The notes beneath the pieces are model-generated. The model saw nothing but the letters and a program-made list of their open reading frames with translations, was not told where the DNA came from and searched no databases. From positions 372,001 through 436,000 of the forward strand of contig JAWKHX010000004.1 of the NCBI GenBank assembly GCA_041394605.1: DNA of 64,000 nucleotides, in the 5' to 3' direction. The position numbers and the translations under genes were made by a program. How positions within the stretch are numbered: the first letter of the stretch is position 1; each line of letters begins with the position of its first letter. The stretch is from UBA668 sp041394605 (GTDB lineage Bacteria > Actinomycetota > Acidimicrobiia > Acidimicrobiales > Ilumatobacteraceae). Below, piece by piece: positions 1 to 9,400 of this stretch.

Positions 1-2043
1 GTAGAGCTCGGTGGTGTAGTCGCGCACCATCCGGGCGGCGGTGACGAACGGGCCCAGCGAGCGCCAGTTGGCCTTCATCTTCTCGGCCCAGCCGACGGGT
101 ACGCCGCTGCTGTCGCGGTCGTAGAACAGGGGCACGATCTCGCGCTCCAGCAGGCCGAACAGGCTGGTGGCCTCACGCTGGTCGCGCCGGCCGAGGTCGG
201 GGTCGTCGTCGGCGGAGTTGATGGCCCACCCGTTCTCGCCGTCGAAGCATTCGTCCCACCAGCCGTCGAGGATGCTGCAGTTCAACGCCCCGTTGAGCGC
301 CGCCTTCATCCCGCTGGTGCCGCAGGCCTCCAGCGGCCGGCGCGGGTTGTTCAGCCACACGTCGCAGCCGCGGTACATCATCCGGGCGATGGCCATGTCG
401 TAGTCCGGCACGAACACGAAGTGGTGGCCGACATCCAGTTGGCGGGCGAACAGCTCGATGCCGCGGATCATGTCCTTGCCCGGCTGGTCCTGTGGGTGGG
501 CCTTGCCGGCGAACACGAACTGCACCGGCCGGTCGGCGGAGAGGAGCAGCTTGCGCAGGCGGTCCGCCTGGTCCAGCAGGAGGGTGGCCCGCTTGTACGT
601 GGCGAAACGGCGGGCGAAGCCGATGGTGAGCACCTTGGGGTCCAGCACCAGCTCGCCCATCCGGGCCCGCACGAAGGCCACCAGTTCGGCACGGCCCCGA
701 TTGCGGGCCGCCCAGATCTCGGCGGGGTCCAGCTGGTCCACGCCCCGCCACGAGGCCTCGTCGGCGCCGTCCCACACGGTGCCGACGCTCTTGGCCAGCA
801 GCGGGGCGATGTGGTCGCCCACCCAGGTGTGGGCGTGCACGCCGTTGGTGATGGCCCCGATGGGCACCTCGCGCTCGGGCACGTCGGGCCATAGGCCGGC
901 GAACATCTTCCGGCTGACTTCGCCGTGCAGTTGGGCGACGCCGTTGCTGCGGGCGCTGAGCCGCAGGCCCATCACGGCCATGTTGAACATGCCGTCCGGC
1001 TCGTCGTCGCGGTGGCCGAGGTCCATCAGGTCATCCATGGTGATGCCGCACGACGTGGCGAAGCCGGCGAAGTACTTCTCCATCAGGTCGCGGGCGAAGC
1101 GGTCGATGCCGGCCGGCACCGGGGTGTGGGTGGTGAACACGCCGCCGGCGCGCACGGCCTCCACCGCCTCGGCGAAGGCGTAGCCCTGGGTGACCAGTTC
1201 GTGGATGCGCTCGAAGGCCAGGAACCCGGCGTGGCCCTCGTTGGTGTGGAACACCTGGGGGTCCAGCCCCAGCGCCCGCAGGGCCTTCACGCCGCCCATG
1301 CCCAGCACGATCTCCTGGCGCAGGCGGTGCTCGCGGTCGCCGCCGTAGAGGCGGTCGGTGACGGCCATGGCGGCCTCGCTGTTGCCCTCCACGGCGGTGT
1401 CCAGCAGGTACAGGTGGGTGCGGCCGACCTGCAGTTCCCACACATTGACGCGGGTGGGGTCGCCGGCGAGGTCCACCGTGATCTGGATGTCGGTCTGGCG
1501 GGCGGCGAGGTGCGATGCCTCCAGGCGGGGGTAGCGCTCCTCCTGGTAGCCGTCGGCGTTCAGCCGCTGGCGGAAGTAGCCCTCGGCGTACAGCAGGCCC
1601 ACGCCCACGAGGGGCACGCCGAGGTCGCTGACGGCCTTCAGGTGGTCGCCGGCGAGCACGCCGAGGCCGCCGGAGTACTGCGGCACGGTCTCGCTGATGC
1701 CGAACTCGGGGGAGAAGTAGGCGGTGAGCCCGAGGGGCGAGCCCTCCCGCTGCTGGAACCAGCGCGGTGCCTCCATGGCGTCGCGCAGCCGGGCCGCGGC
1801 GGCGGCGGTGGCGGCGACGACCTCCGGGTCGGCGGCCAGTTCCGCCCAGCGGGCGGCGGTGATGGCCGCCAGCAGGTGCAGCGGGTCCTCCTGGCACTCC
1901 TTCCACAGCACCGGGTCGAGCCGGTGGAAGAGCGCCTTGGTCTCGCGGTCCCACGTCCAGTGGAGGTTCGAGGCCAGCTCTGTAAGCGCTTGCAGAGAGG
2001 CCGGAACGGCAGGAACGACGTTGAACTGGCGGACGGCTCGCAT
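1..2043 (-). CDS. glgP: alpha-glucan (glycogen) phosphorylase, C-terminus cut by window edge
   Basis: Releases glucose-1-phosphate from the ends of glycogen-type glucans, using pyridoxal phosphate. The frame is open from the ATG at 2041-2043 to position 1, giving 681 residues of a family member that is usually about 850 aa long, so the C-terminus lies outside the window. Visible signatures are TAYFSPEFGISE near residue 105, FHTNEGHAGFL near 265 and GTSGMKAALNGAL near 580, whose lysine is the expected PLP attachment site. A -10-like TAGGGT sits at 2051-2056, 7 nt before the ATG, which suggests a leaderless mRNA. The gene lies beside a glucosyltransferase and a branching enzyme, so it probably belongs to glycogen turnover. 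Identity is secure at family level. Confidence 0.93.
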   Translation of the reverse strand, partial: MRAVRQFNVVPAVPASLQALTELASNLHWTWDRETKALFHRLDPVLWKECQEDPLHLLAAITAARWAELAADPEVVAATAAAAARLRDAMEAPRWFQQREGSPLGLTAYFSPEFGISETVPQYSGGLGVLAGDHLKAVSDLGVPLVGVGLLYAEGYFRQRLNADGYQEERYPRLEASHLAARQTDIQITVDLAGDPTRVNVWELQVGRTHLYLLDTAVEGNSEAAMAVTDRLYGGDREHRLRQEIVLGMGGVKALRALGLDPQVFHTNEGHAGFLAFERIHELVTQGYAFAEAVEAVRAGGVFTTHTPVPAGIDRFARDLMEKYFAGFATSCGITMDDLMDLGHRDDEPDGMFNMAVMGLRLSARSNGVAQLHGEVSRKMFAGLWPDVPEREVPIGAITNGVHAHTWVGDHIAPLLAKSVGTVWDGADEASWRGVDQLDPAEIWAARNRGRAELVAFVRARMGELVLDPKVLTIGFARRFATYKRATLLLDQADRLRKLLLSADRPVQFVFAGKAHPQDQPGKDMIRGIELFARQLDVGHHFVFVPDYDMAIARMMYRGCDVWLNNPRRPLEACGTSGMKAALNGALNCSILDGWWDECFDGENGWAINSADDDPDLGRRDQREATSLFGLLEREIVPLFYDRDSSGVPVGWAEKMKANWRSLGPFVTAARMVRDYTTELY

Positions 2044-2155
2044 CGGGTGAACCCTAGCGCGGCACCCCTTGCCGGCACATCGGGCACGTGTCACGCGCGG
2101 GTGACGATGCGGTGCGCGCTCACCCCGGCGGACCCCACCCGTTAGTTTCTCGGCC

Positions 2156-3292
2156 GTGCATGCGCTCGACGGTCTCCGCCCCCGCCTGGGCCGAGTGGCC
2201 CGTCACTGGACCATGGTGCCGCTGTCGATCAGCATGGCCAGCCGGCTGATGGCCCTGCTGCTGGCATGGATGGCGGTGAAACCGGGGGGAACGTTCGGGT
2301 ACGTGCTGCGGGCGTGGGACGGTGGCTGGTACACGGCCATCGGAACCCACGGCTACGGCCCGCTGCCGGTGGCCGGCAACACGTTCCACCCCTTGCAGCA
2401 CCTGGTGTTCCTGCCGGTCACGCCGTACTCCGCCCGCATCCTCAGCGAGTTGACGCCACTCGGCATCGTGGAGGCCGGGGCACTGATCTCCATCGTCACC
2501 TCGTGCATCGCCGGGGTGCTGCTGTGGCGGGTGGTCGAGCGCCGCTTCGGGCAGGAGGTGGCGACGATGGCCGTCACCTTGCTGATGTTCTCGCCGCACT
2601 CGTTCGTGATGTCGATGTTCTACAGCGACGCGATCGCCCTGTGTGGCGTGGCGTGTGTGTTCTGGGGGCTGGATCGCCGCTGGTGGTGGCTGGTGGCCCT
2701 GGCCGGGTTCGTGAGTGGGCTCACCCGCCCCACCGGTTTCCTCCTGGCCCTTCCGGTGCTGATCGTCGCCGTGCGTGCCTGGCGCGCCCGCGAGCCCCAC
2801 GCCTGGCGCGGCCTGCTGGCCGTGACGGCGGCGCCCGGCGCGGCGGCGCTGTGGTGGCTGTACGTGGCCCACCGCACCGGGTCGTTCACCGGCTACCTCG
2901 ACATGCAGAAGGCGGGCTGGAGCGGCGGGGTGGATTTCGGGGCCACCACGCTGAAGGCCATCGGGCGGGCGCTCACCTGGTCGTCCACCGACCGGATGGA
3001 GGCGGCGTCGGTCGTGGTGTTGGTGGTGGTCGGTGTCGTCGGGCTGATCCTCGCCCGCCGTGCGGGTGTGCCGCCGGAGTGGTGGTGGTACTCGCTGGCG
3101 ATCGTGCTGATGATCGCCGTCAACCAGCGCCAGTCGTCCGGCCCGCGCTACCTGATGGCAGCGTTCGCGGTGTTCGTGGGTTGGGCCCGGGTGATCCCGA
3201 AGGTGCTGCGGCCGGCGGCGGTGGGCGTGGCCGGTGCGGCGATGGCCGGGTTGGCGTTCCTCACCTGGACCACCGGCAAGTACGCGCCCTGA
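2156..3292 (+). CDS. PIG-V-like integral membrane mannosyltransferase (putative)
   Basis: A 378-aa protein with about nine hydrophobic segments. Near residue 53 it has WDGGWYTAIGTHGY, which resembles the W-D-x-x-W-Y motif of PIG-V/GT76-type lipid-linked mannosyltransferases, and it ends with a basic/aromatic tail. Such enzymes take sugars from polyprenyl-phosphate donors in the membrane. The start is the GTG at 2156; a -10-like TAGTTT at 2143-2148 stands 7 nt upstream, so the transcript is probably leaderless. It is divergent from glgP (112 bp apart) and convergent with the glucosyltransferase that follows. The glycosyltransferase role is inferred from the single motif and the topology; the sugar and acceptor are unknown. 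Confidence 0.6.
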   Translation: MHALDGLRPRLGRVARHWTMVPLSISMASRLMALLLAWMAVKPGGTFGYVLRAWDGGWYTAIGTHGYGPLPVAGNTFHPLQHLVFLPVTPYSARILSELTPLGIVEAGALISIVTSCIAGVLLWRVVERRFGQEVATMAVTLLMFSPHSFVMSMFYSDAIALCGVACVFWGLDRRWWWLVALAGFVSGLTRPTGFLLALPVLIVAVRAWRAREPHAWRGLLAVTAAPGAAALWWLYVAHRTGSFTGYLDMQKAGWSGGVDFGATTLKAIGRALTWSSTDRMEAASVVVLVVVGVVGLILARRAGVPPEWWWYSLAIVLMIAVNQRQSSGPRYLMAAFAVFVGWARVIPKVLRPAAVGVAGAAMAGLAFLTWTTGKYAP

Positions 3293-3311
3293 GCCCGGGG
3301 CGCTCGGGGGC

Positions 3312-4496
3312 TCACCCCAGGGCGCTGTGGTACACGCCCACCGTGGCGTCGGCGATGGCGGCCCAGGTGTACGTGCGGCGCAGCAGCTCGGCGGCGTTGG
3401 CCCGCAGGCGGGCGGCCATCTCGGCGTCGCCGATGACGGCCTGCACCACGTCGGCCAGGGCGTGCGGGTTGCCCGGCTCGAACAGCAGGCCAGCGTCGGT
3501 GCCGTCCACGATCTCGGCCAGCCCGCCGGTGCGGGCGACGATGGTGGGCGCGCCGGCGGCCATGCCCTCGAGGGCGACGATGCCGAACGGCTCGTAGAGG
3601 GACGGGATGACCACGCACGTGGCGGCGTTGACCAGGCGGTGCAACTCGTCGTCGGGCACGAAACCGGCCAGTTGGACGACATCGCCGACGCCTTCGATGT
3701 CGATCTGGGTCTGCAGTTCGGGCAGGTAGGTGCCCCGCCCGGCGATGACGCAGCGGATGCCGGGCACCCTGCTGCGCAGTTCGCCGATGGCCCGGGCCAG
3801 TACCTGGAAGCCCTTCTCGTACTGGATGCGGCCCCAGGCCACCACCAGCGGCCCGGCCTCCGCGTCGGTGTCCGGGGCCGTGGGCGGGGCCGTGGGTGGG
3901 GCTGTGGCGGCGCGGCCGGCCCAGCGCGACACGTCCACGCCGTTGGGCACCAGGTGCACCTTCTCGGCCGGCAGTTCGAAGCCGGACACGACCTCGCGGA
4001 CCAGGAACTTGGAGCAGGCGATGACCTCGCGGGCCTGGTAGGTGAGCCACCACTCCACCGAGTTGATGGCCGCCGGCAGGCCGGGCGGCAGGTGCCCGCC
4101 GTGGCGGCCCCGCTCGGTGGCGTGCACGGTGGCCACCAGGGGCACGCCGTACAGCGCCTTCAGGGTGTCGCCGGCCCAGGCGGTGAGCCAGTCGTGGGCG
4201 TGCACCACGTCGGGGCGCCAGCCGCCCAGCCGGGCGGTGAGTTGCACGAGGTGGTGGTTGGCGCTGGCCATGCGGGCCACGAGGTCCTCGTCGGGCAGCC
4301 AGGGCAGGGCGATGTCGGCCCGCAGCACGCGCACCCCGCGCACCACCTCGTCGTCCTCGGCGGCGGGGTGGCGCAGGCTGAGCACCACCACCTCGTGCCC
4401 GGCGCCGGCCATGGCCGTGGCCAGCCCCTCCACGTGGGCGGCGATCCCGCCCACCACCAGGGGCGGGTACTCCCACGACAACATCAGCACGCGCAC
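3312..4496 (-). CDS. GT4 alpha-glucosyltransferase, Rv3032-like glycogen/polymethyl-glucan synthase
   Basis: A 394-aa GT-B glycosyltransferase. The N-terminus VRVLMLSWEYPPLVVGGIAAH and the segments VVHAHDWLTAW, HATERGRH and VPNGVDVSRW are very close to mycobacterial Rv3032, the alpha-1,4-glucosyltransferase of methylglucose lipopolysaccharide and glycogen synthesis (compared from memory). The donor-site region IPSLYEPFGIVALEGMAAG, about residue 300, has the E-x7-E pattern of GT4 enzymes. The GTG at 4496 is chosen because homology begins there and because a -10-like TACCTT (4503-4508) stands 6 nt upstream; the open frame continues far upstream but only as antisense of glgB. It is divergent from glgB with a 63-bp gap. 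Glucan elongation is the likely role; maltose-1-phosphate synthesis (GlgM) is an alternative. Confidence 0.85.
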   Translation of the reverse strand: MRVLMLSWEYPPLVVGGIAAHVEGLATAMAGAGHEVVVLSLRHPAAEDDEVVRGVRVLRADIALPWLPDEDLVARMASANHHLVQLTARLGGWRPDVVHAHDWLTAWAGDTLKALYGVPLVATVHATERGRHGGHLPPGLPAAINSVEWWLTYQAREVIACSKFLVREVVSGFELPAEKVHLVPNGVDVSRWAGRAATAPPTAPPTAPDTDAEAGPLVVAWGRIQYEKGFQVLARAIGELRSRVPGIRCVIAGRGTYLPELQTQIDIEGVGDVVQLAGFVPDDELHRLVNAATCVVIPSLYEPFGIVALEGMAAGAPTIVARTGGLAEIVDGTDAGLLFEPGNPHALADVVQAVIGDAEMAARLRANAAELLRRTYTWAAIADATVGVYHSALG

Positions 4497-4559
4497 GGCC
4501 AGAAGGTAGCAGTCCGCCGCAGGGGGCTCTCCGGTGGGCGGTTGGCCTACGCTCGGGGC

Positions 4560-6422
4560 GTGCTCCTCAGCGACCTCGACCTGCACCTGTTCAACGAGGG
4601 GACCCACCGCCGCCTGTGGGACGTGCTCGGCGCACACCCCACGGATGGCGGCGTGCGGTTCTCGGTGTGGGCGCCCAACGCCACCCGGGTGTTCGTGGTG
4701 GGCGACTGGAACGAGTGGGGCGAGGGCGCCCCGCTGCAGGCCCAGGGCAGCTCCGGCATCTGGGCCGCCATCGTGCCGGCCGCCCAGCCCGGGCACCGCT
4801 ACAAGTTCGCCGTGGTCACCCGCAGTGGCGTCACCCGGATGAAGGCCGACCCGATGGCCCGCCGCACCGAGTGCCCGCCGGCCACGGCCAGCGTGGTGCC
4901 GTGGGTCAGCGGCTACCAGTGGGGCGACGGCGACTGGATGGCCGCCCGCAGCCGCGAGCCGGGTGCGCCGCTGCGGATCTACGAGGTCCATCTGGGGTCC
5001 TGGCGGCACGATGTGGACGGCTACCGCGACCTCGGCAACCAGCTGGCCGATCATGTGGCCGAACTGGGGTTCACGCACGTGGAACTGCTGCCCGTGGCGG
5101 AGCACCCGTTCGGCGGCAGCTGGGGCTACCAGGTCACCGGCTACTACGCGCCCACGGCCCGCTTCGGCGAGCCGGACGACTTCAAGGCGCTGGTGGACAC
5201 CCTGCACCAGCGGGGCATCGGGGTGCTGATGGACTGGGTGCCGGCCCACTTCCCGAAGGACGACTGGAGCCTGGCCCGCTTCGACGGCACTGCGCTCTAC
5301 GAGCACTCCGACCCTCGCCAGGGCGAGCACCCGGACTGGGGCACGTACGTGTTCAACTACGGCCGCACGGAGGTGCGCAACTTCCTCGTGGCCAACGCCC
5401 TGTACTGGCTGGACGAGTTCCACATCGACGGCCTGCGGGTGGACGCCGTGGCCAGCATGCTCTACCTGGACTACTCCCGCCCGGCCGGTGGGTGGGTGCC
5501 CAACCGGCTCGGCGGCCGGGAGAACCTGGAGGCCATCGACTTCCTGAAGGAACTCAACACGGTGGTCAGCGCCGAGGCGCCCACTGCGCTGATGATTGCC
5601 GAGGAGAGCACCGCCTGGCCGAAGGTCACCCACCCGGTCGAGTACGGCGGCCTCGGCTTCAGCCACAAGTGGAACATGGGCTGGATGCACGACACGCTGG
5701 GGTACTTCTCGCACGACCCGGTGCACCGCCGGTGGCACCACCGCGACCTGTCGTTCGGCCTGCTGTACGCGTTCAGCGAGCGGTTCGTGCTGCCACTGAG
5801 CCACGACGAGGTGGTGCACGGCAAGGGCAGCCTGCTGGGCAAGATGCCGGGCGACGACTGGCAGCGCTTCGCCAACCTGCGCGCCCTGTATGCCTGGATG
5901 TGGGCGATGCCCGGCGCGCCGCTGCTGTTCATGGGCGCCGAACTGGCGCCGTTCACCGAGTGGAACGAGGCCGGTGGCCTGCCGTGGCACCTGCTGGACC
6001 ACGCCCCGCACCGGGGGGTGCGCGACCTGTTGGCCGACCTCAACCGGGTGGCGGGGGAGTGGCCGGTGCTGCACGAGCGCGACCACGAGCCCACCGGCTT
6101 CCAGTGGCTCGATGCGGACGACACCGACGAGTCCGTGTTCGGGTTCCTCCGATGGGGCTACGGGGGTGGCACTGCGCTGGCGTGCGTGGCCAACTTCACC
6201 CCGGTGCCCCGCCCCGGCTACCGGGTGGGCCTGCCGTGGGAAGGGCAGTGGGACCTGGTGGTGGACACCGACGCGCCGGTGTACGGCGGCAGCGGGTACG
6301 GGCCGTCCGAGGCGTCGGGTGTGCACGCGTCGGCAGAGGTCGCGTGGCAGGGTCAGCCGGCGTCGGCCGTGGTGGATCTGCCGCCGCTGGCGGTGCGCTG
6401 GCTGGTCGCTCGCCGGCCGTGA
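4560..6422 (+). CDS. glgB: 1,4-alpha-glucan branching enzyme
   Basis: Forms alpha-1,6 branches in glycogen. The 620-aa protein has an N-terminal CBM48-type domain (GVRFSVWAPNATRVFVVGDW near residue 30) and a GH13 barrel. Catalytic features are GLRVDAVASMLY (nucleophile Asp near 293), IAEEST (acid/base Glu near 346) and PLSHDEVVHGK near 413. It is shorter than the E. coli enzyme (about 730 aa) because it lacks the long N-terminal extension, which is common. The GTG at 4560 is favoured over the upstream in-frame region by a -10-like TACGCT at 4548-4553, 6 nt before it. The azlC start overlaps its stop codon, so azlCD is likely co-transcribed. Confidence 0.95.
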   Translation: MLLSDLDLHLFNEGTHRRLWDVLGAHPTDGGVRFSVWAPNATRVFVVGDWNEWGEGAPLQAQGSSGIWAAIVPAAQPGHRYKFAVVTRSGVTRMKADPMARRTECPPATASVVPWVSGYQWGDGDWMAARSREPGAPLRIYEVHLGSWRHDVDGYRDLGNQLADHVAELGFTHVELLPVAEHPFGGSWGYQVTGYYAPTARFGEPDDFKALVDTLHQRGIGVLMDWVPAHFPKDDWSLARFDGTALYEHSDPRQGEHPDWGTYVFNYGRTEVRNFLVANALYWLDEFHIDGLRVDAVASMLYLDYSRPAGGWVPNRLGGRENLEAIDFLKELNTVVSAEAPTALMIAEESTAWPKVTHPVEYGGLGFSHKWNMGWMHDTLGYFSHDPVHRRWHHRDLSFGLLYAFSERFVLPLSHDEVVHGKGSLLGKMPGDDWQRFANLRALYAWMWAMPGAPLLFMGAELAPFTEWNEAGGLPWHLLDHAPHRGVRDLLADLNRVAGEWPVLHERDHEPTGFQWLDADDTDESVFGFLRWGYGGGTALACVANFTPVPRPGYRVGLPWEGQWDLVVDTDAPVYGGSGYGPSEASGVHASAEVAWQGQPASAVVDLPPLAVRWLVARRP

Positions 6423-7126
6423 AGCACCTGCTGCGCGACGAGCGCATGCGCCAGGTCATCGGCGCATGCGTCACGCTCGGTGCCGCCGTGGGTGTGTTCG
6501 CCATCTCGTTCGGCGTGGCGTCGGTGTCCGCGGGCGCGTCGGTGGCGCAGACGTGTGTGATGTCGCTGCTGGTGTTCACCGGGGCGTCGCAGTTCTCGGC
6601 GGTCAGCGTCCTCGGGTCCGGCGGGTCGGCGGCGTCGGCGTTCGGTGGGGCTGCGCTGCTGGCCGCTCGCAACTCGGTCTACGGGCTGGCGATGGCCCCG
6701 CACATGAAGGGCCGCCTGCCGGTGCGCTTGCTGGCCGCCCAGTGGACCATCGACGAGTCGACGGCGATGGCCTCGGCCCAGACCGACGACGCCCATCGCC
6801 GGGCGGCGTTCTGGGTGACGGGCGGCAGCATCTACCTGTTCTGGAACACCGGGACCCTGATCGGCGCCCTGCTCGGCTCGGCCGTGGATCCGCAGGTGTG
6901 GGGGCTGGACGCCGCCTTCCCCGCGGCGTTCGTGGCGTTGCTCTGGCCCCTGCTGCGCCAGCCCCGGCCGCGGCTGGCGGCGGCGATCGGTGCGGTGGTG
7001 TGCCTGGCGTTGATCCCGTTCACCCCGGTGGGCGTGCCGATCCTGTGCGCTGCCTTGGCGATCGCCGTGGGCATCCCCGCCCCGCCGCCCGCGGTGACGG
7101 TGGCCACGGTGGGGGTGGGGGAGTGA
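6419..7126 (+). CDS. azlC: AzlC family branched-chain amino acid exporter, large subunit
   Basis: A 235-aa membrane protein with the AzlC fold: FAISFGVASVSAG near residue 26, FTGASQFSAVSVLG near 53 and AARNSVYGLAMAPHM near 80 are typical. AzlC pairs with the small AzlD subunit to export branched-chain amino acids or related compounds. The GTG start overlaps the glgB stop (GTGA), and the gene in turn overlaps azlD by 4 bp, so the three are translationally coupled. The link between amino acid export and a branching enzyme is unexplained and may be chance operon formation. Confidence 0.9.
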   Translation: MKHLLRDERMRQVIGACVTLGAAVGVFAISFGVASVSAGASVAQTCVMSLLVFTGASQFSAVSVLGSGGSAASAFGGAALLAARNSVYGLAMAPHMKGRLPVRLLAAQWTIDESTAMASAQTDDAHRRAAFWVTGGSIYLFWNTGTLIGALLGSAVDPQVWGLDAAFPAAFVALLWPLLRQPRPRLAAAIGAVVCLALIPFTPVGVPILCAALAIAVGIPAPPPAVTVATVGVGE

Positions 7127-7425
7127 CCTGGGCGTTCGTGTTCGCACTGGCGGCGACGGCCTATGCGTTCAAGGTGCTCGGTCTGGTCGTGGTGGGGGAC
7201 CGCCGCCTGCCGTCGGTGCTGGACCGGTGCCTGGGCCTCATCCCGGCGGCAATGGTGGCGGCCATCGTGGTGAAGGACACGTTCAGCGTCGGCCAGTCCC
7301 TGGTGCTCGACGCGAGGGCCGCGGGGGTGGGCGCGGCGGCGATCGCCGCATGGCGCAAGGCCCCGCTGATCCTCGTGATCGTCATCGGCGCCGGTGTCAC
7401 CGCCGCCGTCCGTGCAGTGGCCTGA
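7123..7425 (+). CDS. azlD: AzlD family small subunit of branched-chain amino acid exporter
   Basis: A 100-aa protein of the usual AzlD length with three to four membrane segments. The central LPSVLDRCLGLIPAAMVAAIV matches the conserved AzlD block around residues 28-48 (L-x-R-x-L-x-x-I-P-A-A). It starts at GTG 7123 inside the azlC stop (GTGA overlap). With AzlC it should form a two-component exporter in the cytoplasmic membrane. It ends about 105 bp before a convergent gene; I see no strong terminator hairpin there. Confidence 0.88.
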   Translation: MTWAFVFALAATAYAFKVLGLVVVGDRRLPSVLDRCLGLIPAAMVAAIVVKDTFSVGQSLVLDARAAGVGAAAIAAWRKAPLILVIVIGAGVTAAVRAVA

Positions 7426-7530
7426 GGGCGCCGAGGGCGCGACGTGCGCGGCGATGAGCTCAGGCGCTCGACCGCGGACCCATTCTCAAGCCCCACACCG
7501 ACCCGGACCTGATGCAGGAGACCGGCCGGC

Positions 7531-7869
7531 TCAGCCCTCGCTACGGGGCGGCCAGTTCAGATCTACTTCGCCTTGGTTGGGCCAGCCTTCGACGGCTCCG
7601 GCCGCGCCGCTCGCAGCGGCGTTCGTGGCAGAGTCACCGGCAGCCGTTCGGCGCCTCCTGACACCCTGAACAAGGTTGAGGATGCCCAGCGTCAGCATCG
7701 AGAGGTAGAGGAAGATCTCAACTGGGACTTCGTCTACACGAAAGGCGGCGCCGCAGATCGCCCACGTGATGAGGGCCAAGCCGACTACTCCGCGGATTCT
7801 TCCGACCCTCCACCCCACCAGGACCACTACAACGACAACAGAAATGAGGAGAAGGAACGGCCCCATCAT
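7531..7869 (-). CDS. small membrane protein of unknown function
   Basis: A 112-aa protein not recognised as a known family. It begins with two consecutive ATG codons (7869 and 7866). Hydrophobic stretches lie at about residues 3-20 (rich in Val), 26-44 and 50-68, followed by a basic RRRR segment and a polar Ala/Gly tail. It follows the SRPBCC gene by 17 bp on the same strand, so it is probably the last gene of the methyltransferase-galT-SRPBCC run. Function cannot be inferred; the gene call rests on position, codon bias and hydrophobic pattern. Confidence 0.6.
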   Translation of the reverse strand: MMGPFLLLISVVVVVVLVGWRVGRIRGVVGLALITWAICGAAFRVDEVPVEIFLYLSMLTLGILNLVQGVRRRRTAAGDSATNAAASGAAGAVEGWPNQGEVDLNWPPRSEG

Positions 7870-7886
7870 GCGAGAGCGCCCCCGCC

Positions 7887-8366
7887 TCAGTCGCTCGTGG
7901 ATTCCACCAGGCGGCGGAGGTTGCGGAGGTTGCGGCGCCAGATCTGGCGGAGGACCAGCTTGCCGCCCACCAGGGCGCCGAGGGGGCCGCCGAGCCACCA
8001 GGGGAACGTCAGGGTCTCGGCCCAGGTGAAGCGGGTGCGGCGGCCGAGGTCGATCGGCTCCAGCGTGAAGCGGCCCTCGCCGGTGACGACGCCGGTGTGG
8101 CGCACACCCATCACCTCTGCGGGCACCCACTCGGTGATCTCCATCCGGTCCACCAGGGTGATCGGGCCGACCTTGGTGTCGCAGAGGAACTCGGTGCCCA
8201 CGCCACGCTGCTGATCACCCGTGAAGCGGATGGCGACGGCGTCGTGCATCCAGTCCACATGGCGTTCGACAGGTTCGACCACGGCCCACACGGCTTCGGG
8301 CGTGGCGTCGATCTCCACGGCCACCACGATGCCGCGGGCGCGCCCGGCGGGAGAGGGCTCAGGCAT
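7887..8366 (-). CDS. SRPBCC/polyketide cyclase-like lipid-binding protein
   Basis: A 159-aa protein of the START/SRPBCC fold. The opening strand VVAVEIDATPEAVWAVVEPVERHVDWM (residues about 14-40) is the classic entry of this family, followed by beta strands and a long C-terminal helix carrying TFPWWLGGPLGALVGGKLV. These proteins bind hydrophobic ligands in a central cavity; some are aromatase/cyclases, most have no assigned ligand. The ATG lies within the last 8 bp of galT, so the two are translationally coupled. A role in the galactose pathway is not implied by the fold. Confidence 0.8.
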   Translation of the reverse strand: MPEPSPAGRARGIVVAVEIDATPEAVWAVVEPVERHVDWMHDAVAIRFTGDQQRGVGTEFLCDTKVGPITLVDRMEITEWVPAEVMGVRHTGVVTGEGRFTLEPIDLGRRTRFTWAETLTFPWWLGGPLGALVGGKLVLRQIWRRNLRNLRRLVESTSD

Positions 8367-9342
8367 CGACGCGGGCGGCGCGCAGCTGGTCGGCGGCGGC
8401 CTCGGGTGGCACGATGTTGATCATCACGCCCGTGCCACGCTCGAACCCGGCGGTGGTGACCAGCTTCGGGAACAGGTGCACGTGCCAGTGGAACGCACCG
8501 TTGTAGTGGTGCGGCGCGGTGTGGAACACCAGGTTGTACGCCACGTCGCCGTGCACGGCACGCAGTGCCTGCAGGGAGTCGCGGATGGCCACGCCCATCG
8601 CTCGCAGCGTGGCCTCGTTGGAGTCCGTGAGGTGCAGGTCGTGGTTGCGGGGGATCAGCAGCAGTTCGTACGGCGTGCCTGCCCAGTACGGGCTGACCAC
8701 CACGACCTGGTCGTTGGCCAGGACCACCCGCTTGTCCGCATCCAGCTCGGCCTCGATGGTGGCGCACAGGATGCAGCCGCCGTCGAACCGGCTGAACGCC
8801 CGCTGCTCGTCGAGGATCTCGCCGGGCACGAACGGCAGGCCGAGCAGCTGGCCGTGGGGGTGGGCCAGCGACGCCCCGGCCTCGCGGCCGTGGTTGATGA
8901 TGGCCTGGGTGTAGCGCACGTTGCGGCTGGCGGCGTGCTGGGCGAGGCGGCGCTTCAGCAGCAGCATCACGTCGCCGGCCTGCTCGTCGGTGCCCTCGTG
9001 GGCGCCGCTGTCGTGGTACGGGGTGTAGACGAAGACCTCGTGGATGCCGCTGGCCTCCGCCTCCACGTGCACCGGGCCCTGGTGGTGCACGGCGAACGGC
9101 TCGTCGCCGTCGAACGCCGGGTACAGGTTGGGGATGACCCGCATCCGCCAGCGGCCACCGTCGTCGGTGGTCTCGAGTGCGGGAAGGGTGGCTTCCTCGT
9201 TGCCGGGGCAGAACGGGCAGGGACGCCCCGGATCGGCTTCCACCCAGGGCGAACGGGGAGCGAAGTCGGAGGGCCGCTGGGCCCGATCCGCCACGATCGT
9301 GACCCACCGCCCGGTCAAGGGGTTGAGGCGAAGCTGACTCAC
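8359..9342 (-). CDS. galT: galactose-1-phosphate uridylyltransferase
   Basis: Exchanges UMP between UDP-glucose and galactose-1-phosphate (Leloir pathway). The 327-aa protein has the zinc motif CPFCPGNE near residue 42, a second CILC pair near 195, and ASLAHPHGQLLG near 155, where the second histidine of HPH is the uridylylated nucleophile; a later HWHVHLFPK block is also typical. The start is a GTG at 9342; a -10-like TAGGCT at 9352-9357 stands 9 nt upstream. It is followed by an overlapping SRPBCC gene. Galactokinase is not in the window; the epimerase at 54.6-55.5 kb could serve but lies in another locus. Confidence 0.93.
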   Translation of the reverse strand: MSQLRLNPLTGRWVTIVADRAQRPSDFAPRSPWVEADPGRPCPFCPGNEEATLPALETTDDGGRWRMRVIPNLYPAFDGDEPFAVHHQGPVHVEAEASGIHEVFVYTPYHDSGAHEGTDEQAGDVMLLLKRRLAQHAASRNVRYTQAIINHGREAGASLAHPHGQLLGLPFVPGEILDEQRAFSRFDGGCILCATIEAELDADKRVVLANDQVVVVSPYWAGTPYELLLIPRNHDLHLTDSNEATLRAMGVAIRDSLQALRAVHGDVAYNLVFHTAPHHYNGAFHWHVHLFPKLVTTAGFERGTGVMINIVPPEAAADQLRAARVDA

Positions 9343-9400
9343 AGTGCTGTCAGCCTACGAGATCGGTGGCAGGACGGGAGGGACGCAGTGCGGATTTCGG

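Noticed and set aside
3312..6326. 1004-aa minus-strand open frame opposite glgB
   Set aside because: Only its last 394 residues are a real protein (the GT4 glucosyltransferase). The upstream part is antisense of glgB with a His/Gln/Val-rich composition caused by high GC.
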